This document shows positions 29,654-41,202 of a stretch of 64,000 nucleotides of DNA, one piece after another. The notes below the pieces were generated by a model that ran no database searches, had not been told where the DNA came from, and saw only the letters and a list, made by a program, of their open reading frames with translations. How positions within the stretch are numbered: the first letter of the stretch is position 1; every line of letters begins with the position of its first letter. The DNA comes from Caballeronia sp. SL2Y3. GTDB lineage: Bacteria; Pseudomonadota; Gammaproteobacteria; Burkholderiales; Burkholderiaceae. A program made the position numbers and the translations under genes. Where the stretch lies: contig NZ_CP084260.1 in NCBI RefSeq assembly GCF_022879575.1, positions 1,860,001 to 1,924,000 on the forward strand, in the 5' to 3' direction.

Positions 29654-31045
29654 ATGCCACACGCTCTGATTGTCGAAGACGATCCCAATAGCCTTTCCGG
29701 CCTGTCCGCGATCTTGTCCGCCGACGGCTTCTCGGTCGACACCGCGACGACGCTGGCCGAAGCCCGTTCCGCATTGACGCGCTTCATTCCGGACGTCGTG
29801 CTGATCGACCTGAACCTGCCCGACGGCAGCGGCCTCGACCTGCTGCCGAGCCTGCCCTCGCAACCGCCCGACGGCGCGCTTCCCGTCATCGTGATGACGG
29901 GCAATGCGACGGTGGAAAGCGCGATCGAGGGTCTGCGCCACGGTATTTGGGATTACTTGCTGAAGCCCGTCAACATTCCGCGTCTGCGCAGCCTTCTGGC
30001 GCGCATTCCGCGTCCGTACGAGCTGACGGAAGAAGTGCAGGCGCTGCGCTCGACGCTGCGCGAACTCGGCCATTTCGGCGACATGCTCGGGCGCAGCGTG
30101 CCGATGCAGCACGTCTACGATCAGATCGAGCACACCGCGCCCACGGAAGCCGCCGTGCTGATCAGCGGCGAGCCGGGCACCGGCAAGAAGCTCGCGGCGC
30201 ACACGATCCATCAGCTGAGCCGGCGTCGCAAGGGGCCGTTCATCAGCTTCGATTGCTCGACGATCCGCGAAGAAGGCGCGCACCGCTCGATGGACAGCGT
30301 CCTTTTCGGCCACGAGCGCAACGCGTTCGCCGGCGCGGAAAACCGCGAGCCGGGCCTGCTCGAACAAGCGGGCGGCGGCACGCTGTTCCTCGATCAGATC
30401 GACTCGCTGCCCGCCGCTCAACAGGAAGCGTTGTTGCGCGCGCTGGACTCGCAGACGTTCATGCGCGTCGGCGGCAGCAATCGCATCATGACGGACTTCC
30501 GCCTGATCGCCGCGTTGCGCGCGCCGGCCCGCGATGCCGTGTCGAGCGGCGCCCTGCGCGAAGACCTGTTCCAGCGCCTCTCGGCGTCGTCAATCGTGCT
30601 CCCGCCGCTGCGCGAACGCGACGACGACATCGCGCTCATGGCCGAGCAGTTCGTCGACGAATTGAACCGCGAGAACCACATCGCCGGCATCACGAGCGGG
30701 TCGCCCAAGCGCATCAGCCCGGCTTTCCTGCGCGAATGCCTCGCGAACGAATGGCCTGGCAACGTGCGCGAAATGCGCGAGCGCGTGCGGCGCGCGTATC
30801 ACGCCTCGGGCGAGACGATCGAGACGTTGCGCGTCGACGAGCCGGGCGGAATCGGCGGGCGCGGCCTCAACGGCAGCAGCGTGCAGGTGACGGTCGGCAC
30901 GGCGCTCGCCGATGTCGAGGACATGCTGATCCGCGCGACGCTCGAAGCGGTCGGCGGCACGCGGCATCGCGCGGCGACGCTGCTCGGCATCAGTCCCAAG
31001 ACGCTCTACAACAAGCTCCAGCGCATGAAGCTGGAATCGTCGTAA
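29654..31045 (+). CDS. Response regulator with NtrC-type AAA+ and Fis domains, catalytic motifs altered
   Basis: 463 aa: receiver (1-120; acidic pair Asp9/Asp10, phosphoacceptor Asp52, MTG Thr, Lys in LLKPV), AAA+ (about 145-370), and Fis-type HTH at the C-terminus (HRAATLLGISPKTLYNKL). Walker A is GEPGTGKK (172-179). The sigma-54-contacting GAFTGA loop reads NAFAGA (223-228). The Walker B motif reads FLDQI with Gln248 where activators have the catalytic Glu. So it probably does not hydrolyse ATP normally or remodel sigma-54. No histidine kinase gene is adjacent. Start ATG 29654; a GTG three codons earlier is possible. Confidence 0.9.
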   Translation: MPHALIVEDDPNSLSGLSAILSADGFSVDTATTLAEARSALTRFIPDVVLIDLNLPDGSGLDLLPSLPSQPPDGALPVIVMTGNATVESAIEGLRHGIWDYLLKPVNIPRLRSLLARIPRPYELTEEVQALRSTLRELGHFGDMLGRSVPMQHVYDQIEHTAPTEAAVLISGEPGTGKKLAAHTIHQLSRRRKGPFISFDCSTIREEGAHRSMDSVLFGHERNAFAGAENREPGLLEQAGGGTLFLDQIDSLPAAQQEALLRALDSQTFMRVGGSNRIMTDFRLIAALRAPARDAVSSGALREDLFQRLSASSIVLPPLRERDDDIALMAEQFVDELNRENHIAGITSGSPKRISPAFLRECLANEWPGNVREMRERVRRAYHASGETIETLRVDEPGGIGGRGLNGSSVQVTVGTALADVEDMLIRATLEAVGGTRHRAATLLGISPKTLYNKLQRMKLESS

Positions 31046-31066
31046 AGCGACGCGAGTCGCCAAATG

Positions 31067-31100
31067 AAAACGCCACGGCAAGCAGTTGCCGTGGCGTTTT
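31067..31100 (+). terminator. Bidirectional terminator between the response regulator and nagZ
   Basis: 15-bp perfect stem, AAAACGCCACGGCAA (31067-31081) with its complement at 31086-31100, loop of four. A and T runs at both ends let it serve the two convergent genes. Confidence 0.9.
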
Positions 31101-31118
31101 GTCATTCGGGCAAGCCGT

Positions 31119-32147
31119 TCAGCCCAGCGCCGTTTTCACGAGCTGGCGCGCGGCCTGATATTCCGGCTGGCTTTGCAGCTTGCTCCAGCGCAGCGCCTTG
31201 CCGCGCGGACGCATCTGCTTGATGCGCTGCTGCGACGCCTTCGTCGGCGTGAAGCGCAACTGTTCCAGCACCTTGCCCGCCTCGTCCGGCTGATTGCAGA
31301 TCAGCACCATGTCGCAACCCGCCGCCAGCGCGGCCGTCGCGGCTTCGGTGAGCGTGCCGCCCGCGCGGGCGGCTTCCATCGAAAGATCGTCGCTGAAGAT
31401 CGCGCCGTTGAAGCCGAGCTTGGCGCGCAGAATGTCTTGCAGCCAGATGCGCGAGAAACCGGCGGGCTTGTCGTCGACCTGCGTGTAAATGACGTGCGCC
31501 GGAATCACCGACGCGAGCGACAACCCGAGCCAATCATACGGACGCACGTCGGCAGCGAGGATCTCGTCGAGCGGACGATCGTCCGTCGGCAACGCGACGT
31601 GCGAATCCGCCGCCGCGAAGCCATGCCCCGGAAAGTGCTTGCCGCAGTTCGCCATGCCCGCGAGCGCAAGACCGTGGTTCAGGCTCTTCGCGAGCATCGT
31701 CACCACGCGCGGATCGCTATGCAGCGCGCGGTCGCCGATCACCTGCGATTGCCCGTAGTTCAGATCGAGCACCGGCGTGAAGCTCATGTCGATGCCGCAC
31801 GCGCGCAGTTCCGACGCCAGCACGTAACCGAACGCGGTGGCCGCCTTGCTCGCGGCCAGAACATCGCGGTCCCACAGCGCGCCGAGCTTGCCCGGCGCGG
31901 GCAGCACCGTGAAGCCGTCGGTGCGGAAACGCTGCACGCGCCCGCCTTCGTGATCGACCGCGATCAGAATGTCGTCGCGCACCGCGCGGATCGCGTCGGT
32001 GAGCGCCACCAGTTGCGCGCGGTCCTGAAAATGCCGCGCGAAGAGAATGATGCCGCCCGTCATCGGATGCGAAAGGCGCTCGATATCCGCGTCGGTGAGC
32101 GTCGTGCCGGCGACGTCGAACATGACGGGGCCGGGAATGCGTTTCAT
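31119..32147 (-). CDS. nagZ: Beta-N-acetylhexosaminidase (peptidoglycan recycling)
   Basis: GH3 enzyme of the cytoplasm that removes GlcNAc from anhydromuropeptides, producing signals that in many bacteria control AmpC beta-lactamase. Key motifs: IAVDHEGGRVQR, KHFPGHG with a following His in DSHVALP (the NagZ His-Asp loop), and FSDDLSMEAA with the nucleophile Asp. 342 aa. ATG 32147 (MKRIPGPVMFDVAG) is chosen; a TTG nine bases earlier is less likely. It is the last gene of the long minus-strand run. Confidence 0.95.
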   Translation of the reverse strand: MKRIPGPVMFDVAGTTLTDADIERLSHPMTGGIILFARHFQDRAQLVALTDAIRAVRDDILIAVDHEGGRVQRFRTDGFTVLPAPGKLGALWDRDVLAASKAATAFGYVLASELRACGIDMSFTPVLDLNYGQSQVIGDRALHSDPRVVTMLAKSLNHGLALAGMANCGKHFPGHGFAAADSHVALPTDDRPLDEILAADVRPYDWLGLSLASVIPAHVIYTQVDDKPAGFSRIWLQDILRAKLGFNGAIFSDDLSMEAARAGGTLTEAATAALAAGCDMVLICNQPDEAGKVLEQLRFTPTKASQQRIKQMRPRGKALRWSKLQSQPEYQAARQLVKTALG

Positions 32148-32196
32148 CGGATTCAATTGGCTTCTTGTTGTGGAGAATGTGTGATGGTTGCGCAGG

Positions 32197-32610
32197 TCAC
32201 GCCTTGTCCGCGATTTCCGCGATTTCCGCGATAACGAACGTCACCGCATAGTCCCGCTCGTCGCTGAGCGTCACTTGCGCCGTGATGCCGCGTTGCGCGA
32301 GCCATTCGGCCAGTTCGCCCGACGCCACGATCACCGGCTTGCCGCTCGGCTCGTTGAGCGTTTGCAGCGCGCGCCATGTCATCGGCCAGCGCATGCCGAG
32401 GCCGATCGCCTTCGAGAACGCTTCCTTCGCGGAAAAGCGCGTGGCGAGAAACGCGAGGCCGCGCACTTCCGAGCGCGCGCGCCGTGCGTGATAAATGCGC
32501 AGTTCGTCCGGGCCGAGCACTTTCTCGGCGAAGCGCCCGTTGGTGCGCTCCATGACGCCCGCGACGCGGCTCACTTGCACGAGGTCCGTGCCGATTCCGT
32601 AGATCGCCAT
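32197..32610 (-). CDS. acpS: Holo-[acyl-carrier-protein] synthase
   Basis: Transfers phosphopantetheine from CoA to Ser37 of AcpP. The N-terminal motif [12 protein letters not shown] and the [15 protein letters not shown] block (Mg and CoA binding) are intact. 137 aa. It follows pdxJ by seven bases and precedes nagZ by 49, so it is part of the recO-pdxJ-acpS unit. Its substrate acpP lies about 13 kb away in this window. Confidence 0.96.
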   Translation of the reverse strand: MAIYGIGTDLVQVSRVAGVMERTNGRFAEKVLGPDELRIYHARRARSEVRGLAFLATRFSAKEAFSKAIGLGMRWPMTWRALQTLNEPSGKPVIVASGELAEWLAQRGITAQVTLSDERDYAVTFVIAEIAEIADKA

Positions 32611-32617
32611 GGCCGCC

Positions 32618-33391
32618 TCAACGCTTCGTTTGCGCGGCGAGACGCGAAGCGCCCATGATCGCCTTCATCTCGCGCACCGCGTTGTCCCAGCCCGCGAAGA
32701 TCGCGTGCGCGACGATTGCGTGCCCGATGTTCAATTCGACGATGCCATCGAGCGCGGCGATCGGCTGCACGTTGGTGTAATGCAGCCCGTGGCCCGCGTT
32801 CACTTTCAGGCCGAGCGAATTGCCGAACTCGACGCTTTTCGCGACGCGCTCGAATTCGCGCTGCTGCCCGGCTTCGTCGTGCGCTTCGGCATAGCGCCCG
32901 GTGTGCAGTTCGATCACGGGCGCGCCGGCTTCCTTCGCCGCGCGAATCTGCGTCTCGTCGGGATCGATGAAAAGCGACACGCGGCTGCCCGCGCCCGCGA
33001 GCTGCGCGCACGCGGCCTTCACCGCTTCGAACTGGCCGGCGACGTCGAGTCCGCCTTCGGTCGTCAATTCCTGGCGCTTTTCCGGCACGAGGCAGACATC
33101 GTGCGGCTTGATTTCACACGCGATATCGAGCATTTCGCGCGTGACGGCGCATTCCAGATTCATGCGCGTTTTCAAAAGCGGACGCAGCGTGCGCACGTCG
33201 GCATCGACGATATGACGCCGATCCTCGCGCAGATGCAGCGTGATGGCGTCCGCGCCCGCTTCTTCGGCGGCGAGCGCGGCGCGAATGGGGTCGGGATACG
33301 ACGTCCCGCGTGCGTTGCGCAGCGTGGCGACGTGATCGATGTTCACGCCGAGATCGATCACGCTCGCGGGCGATGAGAGAAAGAAGCTCAT
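32618..33391 (-). CDS. pdxJ: Pyridoxine 5'-phosphate synthase
   Basis: Condenses 1-deoxyxylulose-5-phosphate with 3-amino-2-oxopropyl phosphate in vitamin B6 synthesis. TIM barrel; conserved [15 protein letters not shown] near residue 15, [11 protein letters not shown], and NAGHGLHY. 257 aa. ATG 33391 overlaps the recO stop by four bases (ATGA). The frame is open far upstream through recO, so the start rests on the family N-terminus and the overlap. Confidence 0.96.
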   Translation of the reverse strand: MSFFLSSPASVIDLGVNIDHVATLRNARGTSYPDPIRAALAAEEAGADAITLHLREDRRHIVDADVRTLRPLLKTRMNLECAVTREMLDIACEIKPHDVCLVPEKRQELTTEGGLDVAGQFEAVKAACAQLAGAGSRVSLFIDPDETQIRAAKEAGAPVIELHTGRYAEAHDEAGQQREFERVAKSVEFGNSLGLKVNAGHGLHYTNVQPIAALDGIVELNIGHAIVAHAIFAGWDNAVREMKAIMGASRLAAQTKR

Positions 33392-34272
33392 AGATTTTGC
33401 AGGTCGATCAGAATCTGACGGGTGGCGAGCGGCGCGCCGCCCAGATGATAGTTGAGCAGAAAGCGCATCAGCGTCTTGCTCTGCGCGCCGGTTTGCGGGC
33501 TCGTGTAGTCGTCGCGCTCCATGTCGATGAGCGTCTGCCCCGCAATGACCGGCCATTGCGCGGGGAGATCGTCGGACGCTTCGCGCACGCCGCGCTCGGG
33601 ATCGAACGTGTAGCGGCCTTCGGGCAGCACGGCCTGGCGCGCCACCGTGCGCGTGAGCGCCATCGCGTAGCCCGTTTCGCGCAACAGCACGCGTTCGAAC
33701 GAGCGCAGCACTTGAATGGCGGGCTCGTCGTGCGCGAGCCGCGACAGCGTCAGCACGTAGTGATTGAAGAGCGCGGGATGCGGGTCTTCGCGCGCGCAGA
33801 ACTTGACGAGCAGTTCGTTGACGTAGAAGCCGCACAGGAGCGCGTCGCCTCGCAGCGGCAGCATGCCGCCGACCCATTCGGCGGTGGTCAGCGTGCGGAC
33901 TTCGCCTTTGCCGGTCCACGAAAGGCCGAGCGGCTGGAAGGTTTGCAGCACGCCGCGCAGCGCGGAATGCGGCCGCTTCGCACCCTTCGCGACGAGCGCA
34001 ATGCGTCCGTGATCGCGCGAAAACACGTCGATGATGAGACTCGTCTCGCGATACGGATAGCTATGCAGCACGAAGCCCGGCTGCTCGCTGACGCGAAAGT
34101 CGGAGCGCGGGCGCGGGCGTTGGGCGTTCGTGCCCGTGCCGCCCGTGCCCGCGGCTGTTGACGACGATGCCCGCCGCCGCTTCGGCGCCGGGCGCTCGCT
34201 CGCGCCGAAGTCGTCCTCGGGACGATCGTCGGCGGGCGGGGTCATCCACGCGTCGTTCGAGCCGGCGTCCAT
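33388..34272 (-). CDS. recO: DNA repair protein RecO
   Basis: Works with RecR in RecF-pathway recombination, loading RecA on SSB-coated DNA. The OB-fold N-terminal domain starts about residue 60 ([18 protein letters not shown]), followed by a helical domain with [14 protein letters not shown]. The zinc cysteines seen in some RecO proteins are not evident. The first 55-60 residues are polar and disordered-looking, an extension beyond E. coli RecO, so translation might begin later than ATG 34272 (for instance 34245). Coupled to pdxJ. Confidence 0.92.
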   Translation of the reverse strand: MDAGSNDAWMTPPADDRPEDDFGASERPAPKRRRASSSTAAGTGGTGTNAQRPRPRSDFRVSEQPGFVLHSYPYRETSLIIDVFSRDHGRIALVAKGAKRPHSALRGVLQTFQPLGLSWTGKGEVRTLTTAEWVGGMLPLRGDALLCGFYVNELLVKFCAREDPHPALFNHYVLTLSRLAHDEPAIQVLRSFERVLLRETGYAMALTRTVARQAVLPEGRYTFDPERGVREASDDLPAQWPVIAGQTLIDMERDDYTSPQTGAQSKTLMRFLLNYHLGGAPLATRQILIDLQNL

Positions 34273-34288
34273 GAGCGTCGTCCGGGCC

Positions 34289-35188
34289 TCACTCGTAGCC
34301 GTACGCGCGCAGGCCTGCTTCGTTGTCGGCCCAGCCGCTTTTCACCTTGACGAAGGTTTCCAGATACACGGGACCGTCGAAGAGCTTTTCCATGTCGAGC
34401 CGCGCCTCGGTGCTGATCTGCTTCAGCTTCGCACCCTTCTGACCGATGATCATCGCCTTGTGGCCGTCGCGTTCCACGAGAATGGTCGCGAACACGCGGC
34501 GCAGGCGCCCTTCGGTCTCGAACTTGTCGATGAGCACGGTGCTCGTATAAGGCAACTCGTCGCCGGTCCAGCGGAAGACTTTCTCGCGCAGAATTTCCGC
34601 TGCGAGGAAGCGTTCGCTGCGGTCGGTCAGATCGTCCTCGCCGTAAATCGGCTCGCCTTCCGGCAGATACGGCTTCACCACCGACATGAGCCGCTTGATG
34701 TCGTCCGGATTCTTCGCCGAGAGCGGCACGATTTCGCGGAAGTCGCGCCGCGCGGACATCTGCTGCATGAACGGGAAAAGCGAATCCTTGTCGCCGACGC
34801 GGTCGAGCTTGTTCGCGATCAGAAGCGTCGGCGTGCCGGCCGGAATCAGGTCGAGCACTTTCTCGTCGTCGGGACCGAAGCGGCCCGCTTCGATCACGAA
34901 CAGGATCGCATCGACCGACGTCAGCGTGGACGTCACCGCGCGATTCAGCGAGCGGTTGAGCGCGCCGCTGTGGCGCGTCTGGAAGCCGGGCGTGTCGACG
35001 AAGATGTACTGCGCGTCCTCGACCGTGTTGATGCCGGTGATGCGATGGCGCGTCGTCTGCGCCTTGCGCGACGTGATGCTCACCTTCTGGCCGACGAGCG
35101 CGTTCATGAGCGTCGACTTGCCGACGTTGGGCCGGCCGACGATGGCGACCATGCCGCAGCGGAAACCGGGAGATGTGGGAGCGTTCAT
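34289..35188 (-). CDS. era: GTPase Era
   Basis: Binds the 3' end of 16S rRNA and checks 30S assembly. G1 [10 protein letters not shown]3 DTPG, and G4 NKLD are present. A C-terminal KH domain contains [13 protein letters not shown]. 299 aa. ATG 35188 gives the usual short N-terminus ([18 protein letters not shown]). It follows rnc by 73 bp; rnc-era coupling is general. Confidence 0.96.
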   Translation of the reverse strand: MNAPTSPGFRCGMVAIVGRPNVGKSTLMNALVGQKVSITSRKAQTTRHRITGINTVEDAQYIFVDTPGFQTRHSGALNRSLNRAVTSTLTSVDAILFVIEAGRFGPDDEKVLDLIPAGTPTLLIANKLDRVGDKDSLFPFMQQMSARRDFREIVPLSAKNPDDIKRLMSVVKPYLPEGEPIYGEDDLTDRSERFLAAEILREKVFRWTGDELPYTSTVLIDKFETEGRLRRVFATILVERDGHKAMIIGQKGAKLKQISTEARLDMEKLFDGPVYLETFVKVKSGWADNEAGLRAYGYE

Positions 35189-35261
35189 AGTGGTGTGCGG
35201 CGAAGGTTCGTTGAGCGCGATGTTGCGAGGGCGCGATGGCGCATGTGCGGCTGAAGGCGCG

Positions 35262-36356
35262 TCAGTGGCCGGCGTCGGCGGCGCGCACGACGCGGCTGGC
35301 CGGGGCGTCGTCGCTGGCGGTGCTGCGCGCGTCGTCGGTGGGCGGCGCGTTGTCGGCGCTCGCCTCCGTCGCTTGCGCCGCGTCACCCTTCACCGCCTTC
35401 TCCGGGCGATGGATGACGTGCCGCTCCGGCTTCTCGGCGGCTGCATACGACGCAGCGGACGGCTCGACGTGCGTTGCGCGAATCACGGCAAGCGGCGCGG
35501 CGGGCGTCGGCTCGGCGGACGCGCTCGCATCGGCGGAATGGTTGCGCTGACGATCGCGCTCGCGGCGCTCCGGCGAACGCAAGTCGAGCGCGGCCTGCAC
35601 GCCGGTCACGCCCGGCACCACTTCCACCTGCGCGAGCTTGGCGGCGCGCGCGCCCTTGCGCTTCGGCTTCACGCCGAGCGTGGGCGCCGCGGCCATGACT
35701 TCATCCAGCGCCTTCTTGGCCGCCGCCTGTTCCGCCGCGCGGCGGCTCGCGCCGGAGCCGGACACTTTCACATCGAGCTTGGGCACCGAGCATTCGACTT
35801 CGAACTGCTGGTTATGCGCGGCGCCGTGAGTCGCGACCACGGTGTAAGTCGGCAGCGCGATCTTGTGGCCCTGCAAATATTCCTGAAGCAGCGTCTTCGC
35901 GTCCTTGCCGATGGTGCGCGGATCGATGTGATCGAGCACCGGCGTATAGAGACGCTTGATGACGGCAAACGCGGCGTCGAAGCCGCCGTCGAGGAAGATC
36001 GCGCCGAAGATTGCTTCGAGCGTGTCCGCCAGAATCGACGGACGCCGGAAGCCGCCGCTGCGCAGTTCGCCTTCGCCCAGACGCAAGCCTTCGGACACAT
36101 TGAGCGCCTGCGCGATTTCGTAAAGCGATTGCTGTTTGACGAGGTTCGCCCGCACGCGCGAGAGGTCGCCTTCGTCGAGCTTGCTGAAACGTTGGAACAA
36201 AAGCGCCGCCACCACGCAATTGAGAACGGAGTCGCCGAGAAATTCGAGCCGTTCGTTGTGCGTGGCGCTGTGACTGCGGTGGGTCATCGCCTGGCGCAGC
36301 AATTCCGCATTGCGAAATTCATACTGCAGCCGGCTTTCCAACGGAGAAGATGGCAT
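35262..36356 (-). CDS. rnc: Ribonuclease III with long C-terminal tail
   Basis: Cleaves double-stranded RNA, including rRNA precursors. The nuclease signature [12 protein letters not shown] (34-45) and the second acidic pair in DTLEAIFGA (111-119) are complete. The dsRBD (about 152-221) ends with [19 protein letters not shown]. About 140 further residues are Ala/Pro/Glu-rich and apparently disordered, making 364 aa against 226 in E. coli. Start ATG 36356. The 139-bp gap to lepB contains no recognisable gene. Confidence 0.95.
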   Translation of the reverse strand: MPSSPLESRLQYEFRNAELLRQAMTHRSHSATHNERLEFLGDSVLNCVVAALLFQRFSKLDEGDLSRVRANLVKQQSLYEIAQALNVSEGLRLGEGELRSGGFRRPSILADTLEAIFGAIFLDGGFDAAFAVIKRLYTPVLDHIDPRTIGKDAKTLLQEYLQGHKIALPTYTVVATHGAAHNQQFEVECSVPKLDVKVSGSGASRRAAEQAAAKKALDEVMAAAPTLGVKPKRKGARAAKLAQVEVVPGVTGVQAALDLRSPERRERDRQRNHSADASASAEPTPAAPLAVIRATHVEPSAASYAAAEKPERHVIHRPEKAVKGDAAQATEASADNAPPTDDARSTASDDAPASRVVRAADAGH

Positions 36357-36495
36357 GGACAGAGTATAACGCGCCCGCGCGGGCGGCCGATTCCGCCCGG
36401 CGAGCCGGGAAAACGCGTGGCGAGACGGTCTTAGCCGCGCTTCTTCACGCCGTTTCGAAGCAGCGCCGACGCGAGCGCGACGGCACCGCGATGGA

Positions 36496-37389
36496 TCACT
36501 CGAATGAGCCGATGCGCTTCAGGTTGCTGAAGTTCATCCAGATGAAGAACGCGCGGCCGACGATGTTGTTGTCCGGCACGAAGCCCCAGTAGCGGCTGTC
36601 GGCGCTGTTGTCGCGGTTGTCGCCCATCATGAAGTAATGGCCCGGCGGCACCTTGCACGTCACGCCTTGCGCGTTGTAGACGCAGTTGTCGCGGTACGGG
36701 AAGTCGTCAGCGCCGACGACGAACGGCGGCACTTGCGGATTGTTGAGGATGGCGTTCTTGCGGCCGTCGAGATCTTCGATGAACTGCTTCGCGTAGCCGA
36801 TGCGCTCGTCGTCGAAGTAGTCCGGCTGCGGCGTTTCCGGAACCGGCTTGCCGTTAATCGTCAGCTGCTTGTTTTCGTACGCGACGGTATCGCCCGGCAA
36901 GCCGATCACGCGCTTGATGTAGTCGACCGATTCGTCTTTCGGGTAGCGGAACACGACGACATCGCCGCGCGTGAGCGGCTTGCCTTGCGTCAGCTTCGTG
37001 TTGCTGATCGGCAGGCGCAGGCCGTACTCGTATTTGTTCACGAGGATGAAGTCGCCGACGAGCAGCGTCGGCACCATCGACCCGGACGGAATCTTGAACG
37101 GCTCGACGATGAACGAGCGCACCACGAACACTGCGAGAATCACCGGGAAGAAGCTCGCCGTGTATTCGAGCCACCACGGCTGGCGCAGCGCCTCGTTGCG
37201 CAGGCGCGCGCGCGTTTGATCGGCGTTTTCATCGGCAAAGCGCTCGCCGACGCGTTCCTGCTGGCGGTCGAACTCGGCCACGGCAGCGTCCGCCGCGCGA
37301 CGGCGCTGCTTGACGAACACGAGTTTGTCCAGCACCCATGCAATACCCGTCACCACGACGAGGATCAAGAGAATCAATGCGAAATTCAT
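36496..37389 (-). CDS. lepB: Signal peptidase I
   Basis: Cleaves signal peptides from exported proteins at the periplasmic face of the inner membrane. Two N-terminal membrane segments (residues 3-22 and about 78-95) are followed by S26 motifs: PSGSMVPTL (catalytic Ser), [12 protein letters not shown] (catalytic Lys), and [12 protein letters not shown]. 297 aa. ATG 37389 is preferred to the preceding TTG codon. It follows lepA by 57 bp, the classical lepA-lepB pair. Confidence 0.96.
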   Translation of the reverse strand: MNFALILLILVVVTGIAWVLDKLVFVKQRRRAADAAVAEFDRQQERVGERFADENADQTRARLRNEALRQPWWLEYTASFFPVILAVFVVRSFIVEPFKIPSGSMVPTLLVGDFILVNKYEYGLRLPISNTKLTQGKPLTRGDVVVFRYPKDESVDYIKRVIGLPGDTVAYENKQLTINGKPVPETPQPDYFDDERIGYAKQFIEDLDGRKNAILNNPQVPPFVVGADDFPYRDNCVYNAQGVTCKVPPGHYFMMGDNRDNSADSRYWGFVPDNNIVGRAFFIWMNFSNLKRIGSFE

Positions 37390-37446
37390 CAATCGCTTCC
37401 GGTTGTTATCGTCGGTTGTTGTTCTGCGCCCGGCGGCGCGCGAACG

Positions 37447-39237
<1,791 letters not shown>

Positions 39238-39369
39238 TCAGTGCCGATCAAGCGAAAAAGGCGCGCCCTCACACATGCGGAGCACGCCTTGAAAAATTGG
39301 GGGAAAACTTCTGCATTTTAGCCGAAAAGGGGGTGGACAGGCGTTTTCGGCGTTCGGCTGCGCTTTGAC

Positions 39370-39630
39370 CTACAAACGGCGCGAGGCGAGCGCCGCCAGG
39401 ACTGCATCCGCGTCGAGCCGGTGCTCGCACAACTCGACGCCGTCCAGCATCAGCACCGGCACGCGCTCGTTGTAGCGCGCCTCCAAGAGCGGATCGTCGT
39501 CGATATCGATCCACTCGATCGCCACGCCGAAGCGTTGCGCGATGGGTTCGAGCTCCGCGCGCATCTCCTCACACAGATGGCACCACGCGCGCCCGTACAG
39601 CACGAAAAGCGCGGCGTGGTCTTCACTCAT
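39370..39630 (-). CDS. Glutaredoxin-family protein
   Basis: 86-aa thioredoxin-fold protein with an active site WCHLCEE (CxxC, residues about 16-19) and the cis-Pro segment RVPVLMLDG. It lacks a signal peptide, so it is cytoplasmic. It resembles the DUF836/glutaredoxin-like proteins often found beside mucD and lepA in beta-proteobacteria. Start ATG 39630, ten bases after the mucD stop, so it is probably co-transcribed with the sigma-E operon. Its redox partner is unknown. Confidence 0.9.
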   Translation of the reverse strand: MSEDHAALFVLYGRAWCHLCEEMRAELEPIAQRFGVAIEWIDIDDDPLLEARYNERVPVLMLDGVELCEHRLDADAVLAALASRRL

Positions 39631-39640
39631 CGCGCGGTCG

Positions 39641-41179
39641 TCACTTCTGCGCCGGCACGCGCGGTCGCAGCGGCACGAACTGCGTGTTGTCGCCACGGCG
39701 CACGAGAATCGCGACCATCTTGCTGGCATCGAGCCCCTGCGCGATGGATTCGAACTGCTTCGCGCTCGTGACGTCCGTATCGCCGATTCGCATGATGATG
39801 TCGCCCTTCTGGAAGCCCGCACGCGCCGCCGGCCCTTCGACGGCATCCACCTGCACGCCGCCGCTGAGCTTGAGCGCCTTCTTCTGCTCAGCCGGAATGT
39901 CGCTCACCGCGAGGCCGAGCGAATTGCTCGCGCGCTCCTTAGGCTGCGGCGCGCGGCGCTGCTCGGTCTTCGCGACCTTGTCCGGCTGCATTTCCGCGAT
40001 GGTGATCGGCAGATCGCGCGACTGGCCCTTGCGCCAGATGGTGATCGTCGCTTTCATGCCCGGCTTGCTGTCGCCGACCATGCGCGGCAGGTCGGTCGCC
40101 GTTTCCACGTTCGCGCCGTTGAACTTCAAGATGATGTCGCCCGGCTGGATGCCCGCCTTGTCGGCCGGCCCGCCCGCCTCGACGCTGCTGACGAGCGCGC
40201 CCTGCGCCTTCGGCAAGCCGAGCGAATCGGCGACGTCCTTGGTGACTTCGCCGATCGCGACCGCAATGCGCCCGCGCGTGACCTTGCCCGACGTCTTCAG
40301 CTGATCCGCCACGCGCATCGCCTCGTCGATCGGAATCGCGAACGAGATGCCCATGAAGCCGCCGGTGCGGCTATAAATCTGCGAATTGATGCCGATGACT
40401 TCGCCCGCCATGTTGATGAGCGGACCGCCCGAATTGCCGGGATTCACCGCGACATCGGTCTGGATGAACGGCAGGTAGTCGCCGGTGTCGCGGCCCTTGG
40501 CGCTGACGATGCCGGCCGTCACCGTGTTGTCGAGCCCGAACGGCGAACCGATGGCGAGCACCCATTCGCCGACGCGCACCTTGTTCGAATCGCCGATGGT
40601 GATGGCCGGCAGGTTCGACGCGCTGATCTTCACGACCGCGACGTCCGTGCGCTCATCGACGCCGACGAGCCGCGCCTTGAACTCGCGCTTGTCGGTGAGC
40701 GTGACGTAGATGGTGTCCGCGTCGTCGACGACGTGCGCGTTGGTCATCACGTAGCCGTCGGTCGAGAGGATGAAGCCCGAGCCGACGCCGCTGCTCTGCT
40801 CCGAGTTGTCCTGACTGTCATCGGGAAGGCTGCGGCTGCCGCCCTTGCCCTGATCGCCTCCGCCACCACCACCGCCGCCACCGCCGCCGTTGCCGCGCGG
40901 CGAGCCGGGCTGTCCCGGCATCGGAATGCCGAAGAAGCGGCGGAAAAATTCCGACATGTCGCCTTCGTCGAGGCCCGGCGGCAAGCCGCGCAACTCGCCC
41001 GACGAGCCGACGCGCGAAGTCGTGCGGATGTTCACGACCGAAGGCCCGACCTTGTCGACGAGCGAGGTAAAGTCCGGCAGGTTCACCGTGGGCGCTGCCG
41101 CCGCCGCGTGCGAGATGAACGGCAGGCACACGGCGAGCGCCGCGGCCGCGATGAACTTGCGCAGCGAGTAGTTGCTCAT
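39641..41179 (-). CDS. mucD: Periplasmic serine protease, DegP/MucD family
   Basis: Degrades misfolded envelope proteins. Signal peptide (cut near residue 28 at HAAAAA), S1C trypsin-like domain with the triad His in TNAHVV, Asp in ERTDVAV, and Ser in GNSGGP, then two PDZ domains (about 290-380 and 405-500). A run of eleven Gly residues lies between the signal peptide region and the protease domain, longer than I would expect. 512 aa. It lies behind rpoE-rseA-rseB, as in Pseudomonas algU-mucABCD. Confidence 0.96.
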   Translation of the reverse strand: MSNYSLRKFIAAAALAVCLPFISHAAAAAPTVNLPDFTSLVDKVGPSVVNIRTTSRVGSSGELRGLPPGLDEGDMSEFFRRFFGIPMPGQPGSPRGNGGGGGGGGGGGDQGKGGSRSLPDDSQDNSEQSSGVGSGFILSTDGYVMTNAHVVDDADTIYVTLTDKREFKARLVGVDERTDVAVVKISASNLPAITIGDSNKVRVGEWVLAIGSPFGLDNTVTAGIVSAKGRDTGDYLPFIQTDVAVNPGNSGGPLINMAGEVIGINSQIYSRTGGFMGISFAIPIDEAMRVADQLKTSGKVTRGRIAVAIGEVTKDVADSLGLPKAQGALVSSVEAGGPADKAGIQPGDIILKFNGANVETATDLPRMVGDSKPGMKATITIWRKGQSRDLPITIAEMQPDKVAKTEQRRAPQPKERASNSLGLAVSDIPAEQKKALKLSGGVQVDAVEGPAARAGFQKGDIIMRIGDTDVTSAKQFESIAQGLDASKMVAILVRRGDNTQFVPLRPRVPAQK

Positions 41180-41202
41180 GGATGGAAGGCCGAGGGATTC
41201 GA

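Noticed and set aside
36431..36495. Short frame after lepB that might be a remnant gene
   Set aside because: Only about 20 codons beyond the lepB stop; no ribosome site or recognisable motif.
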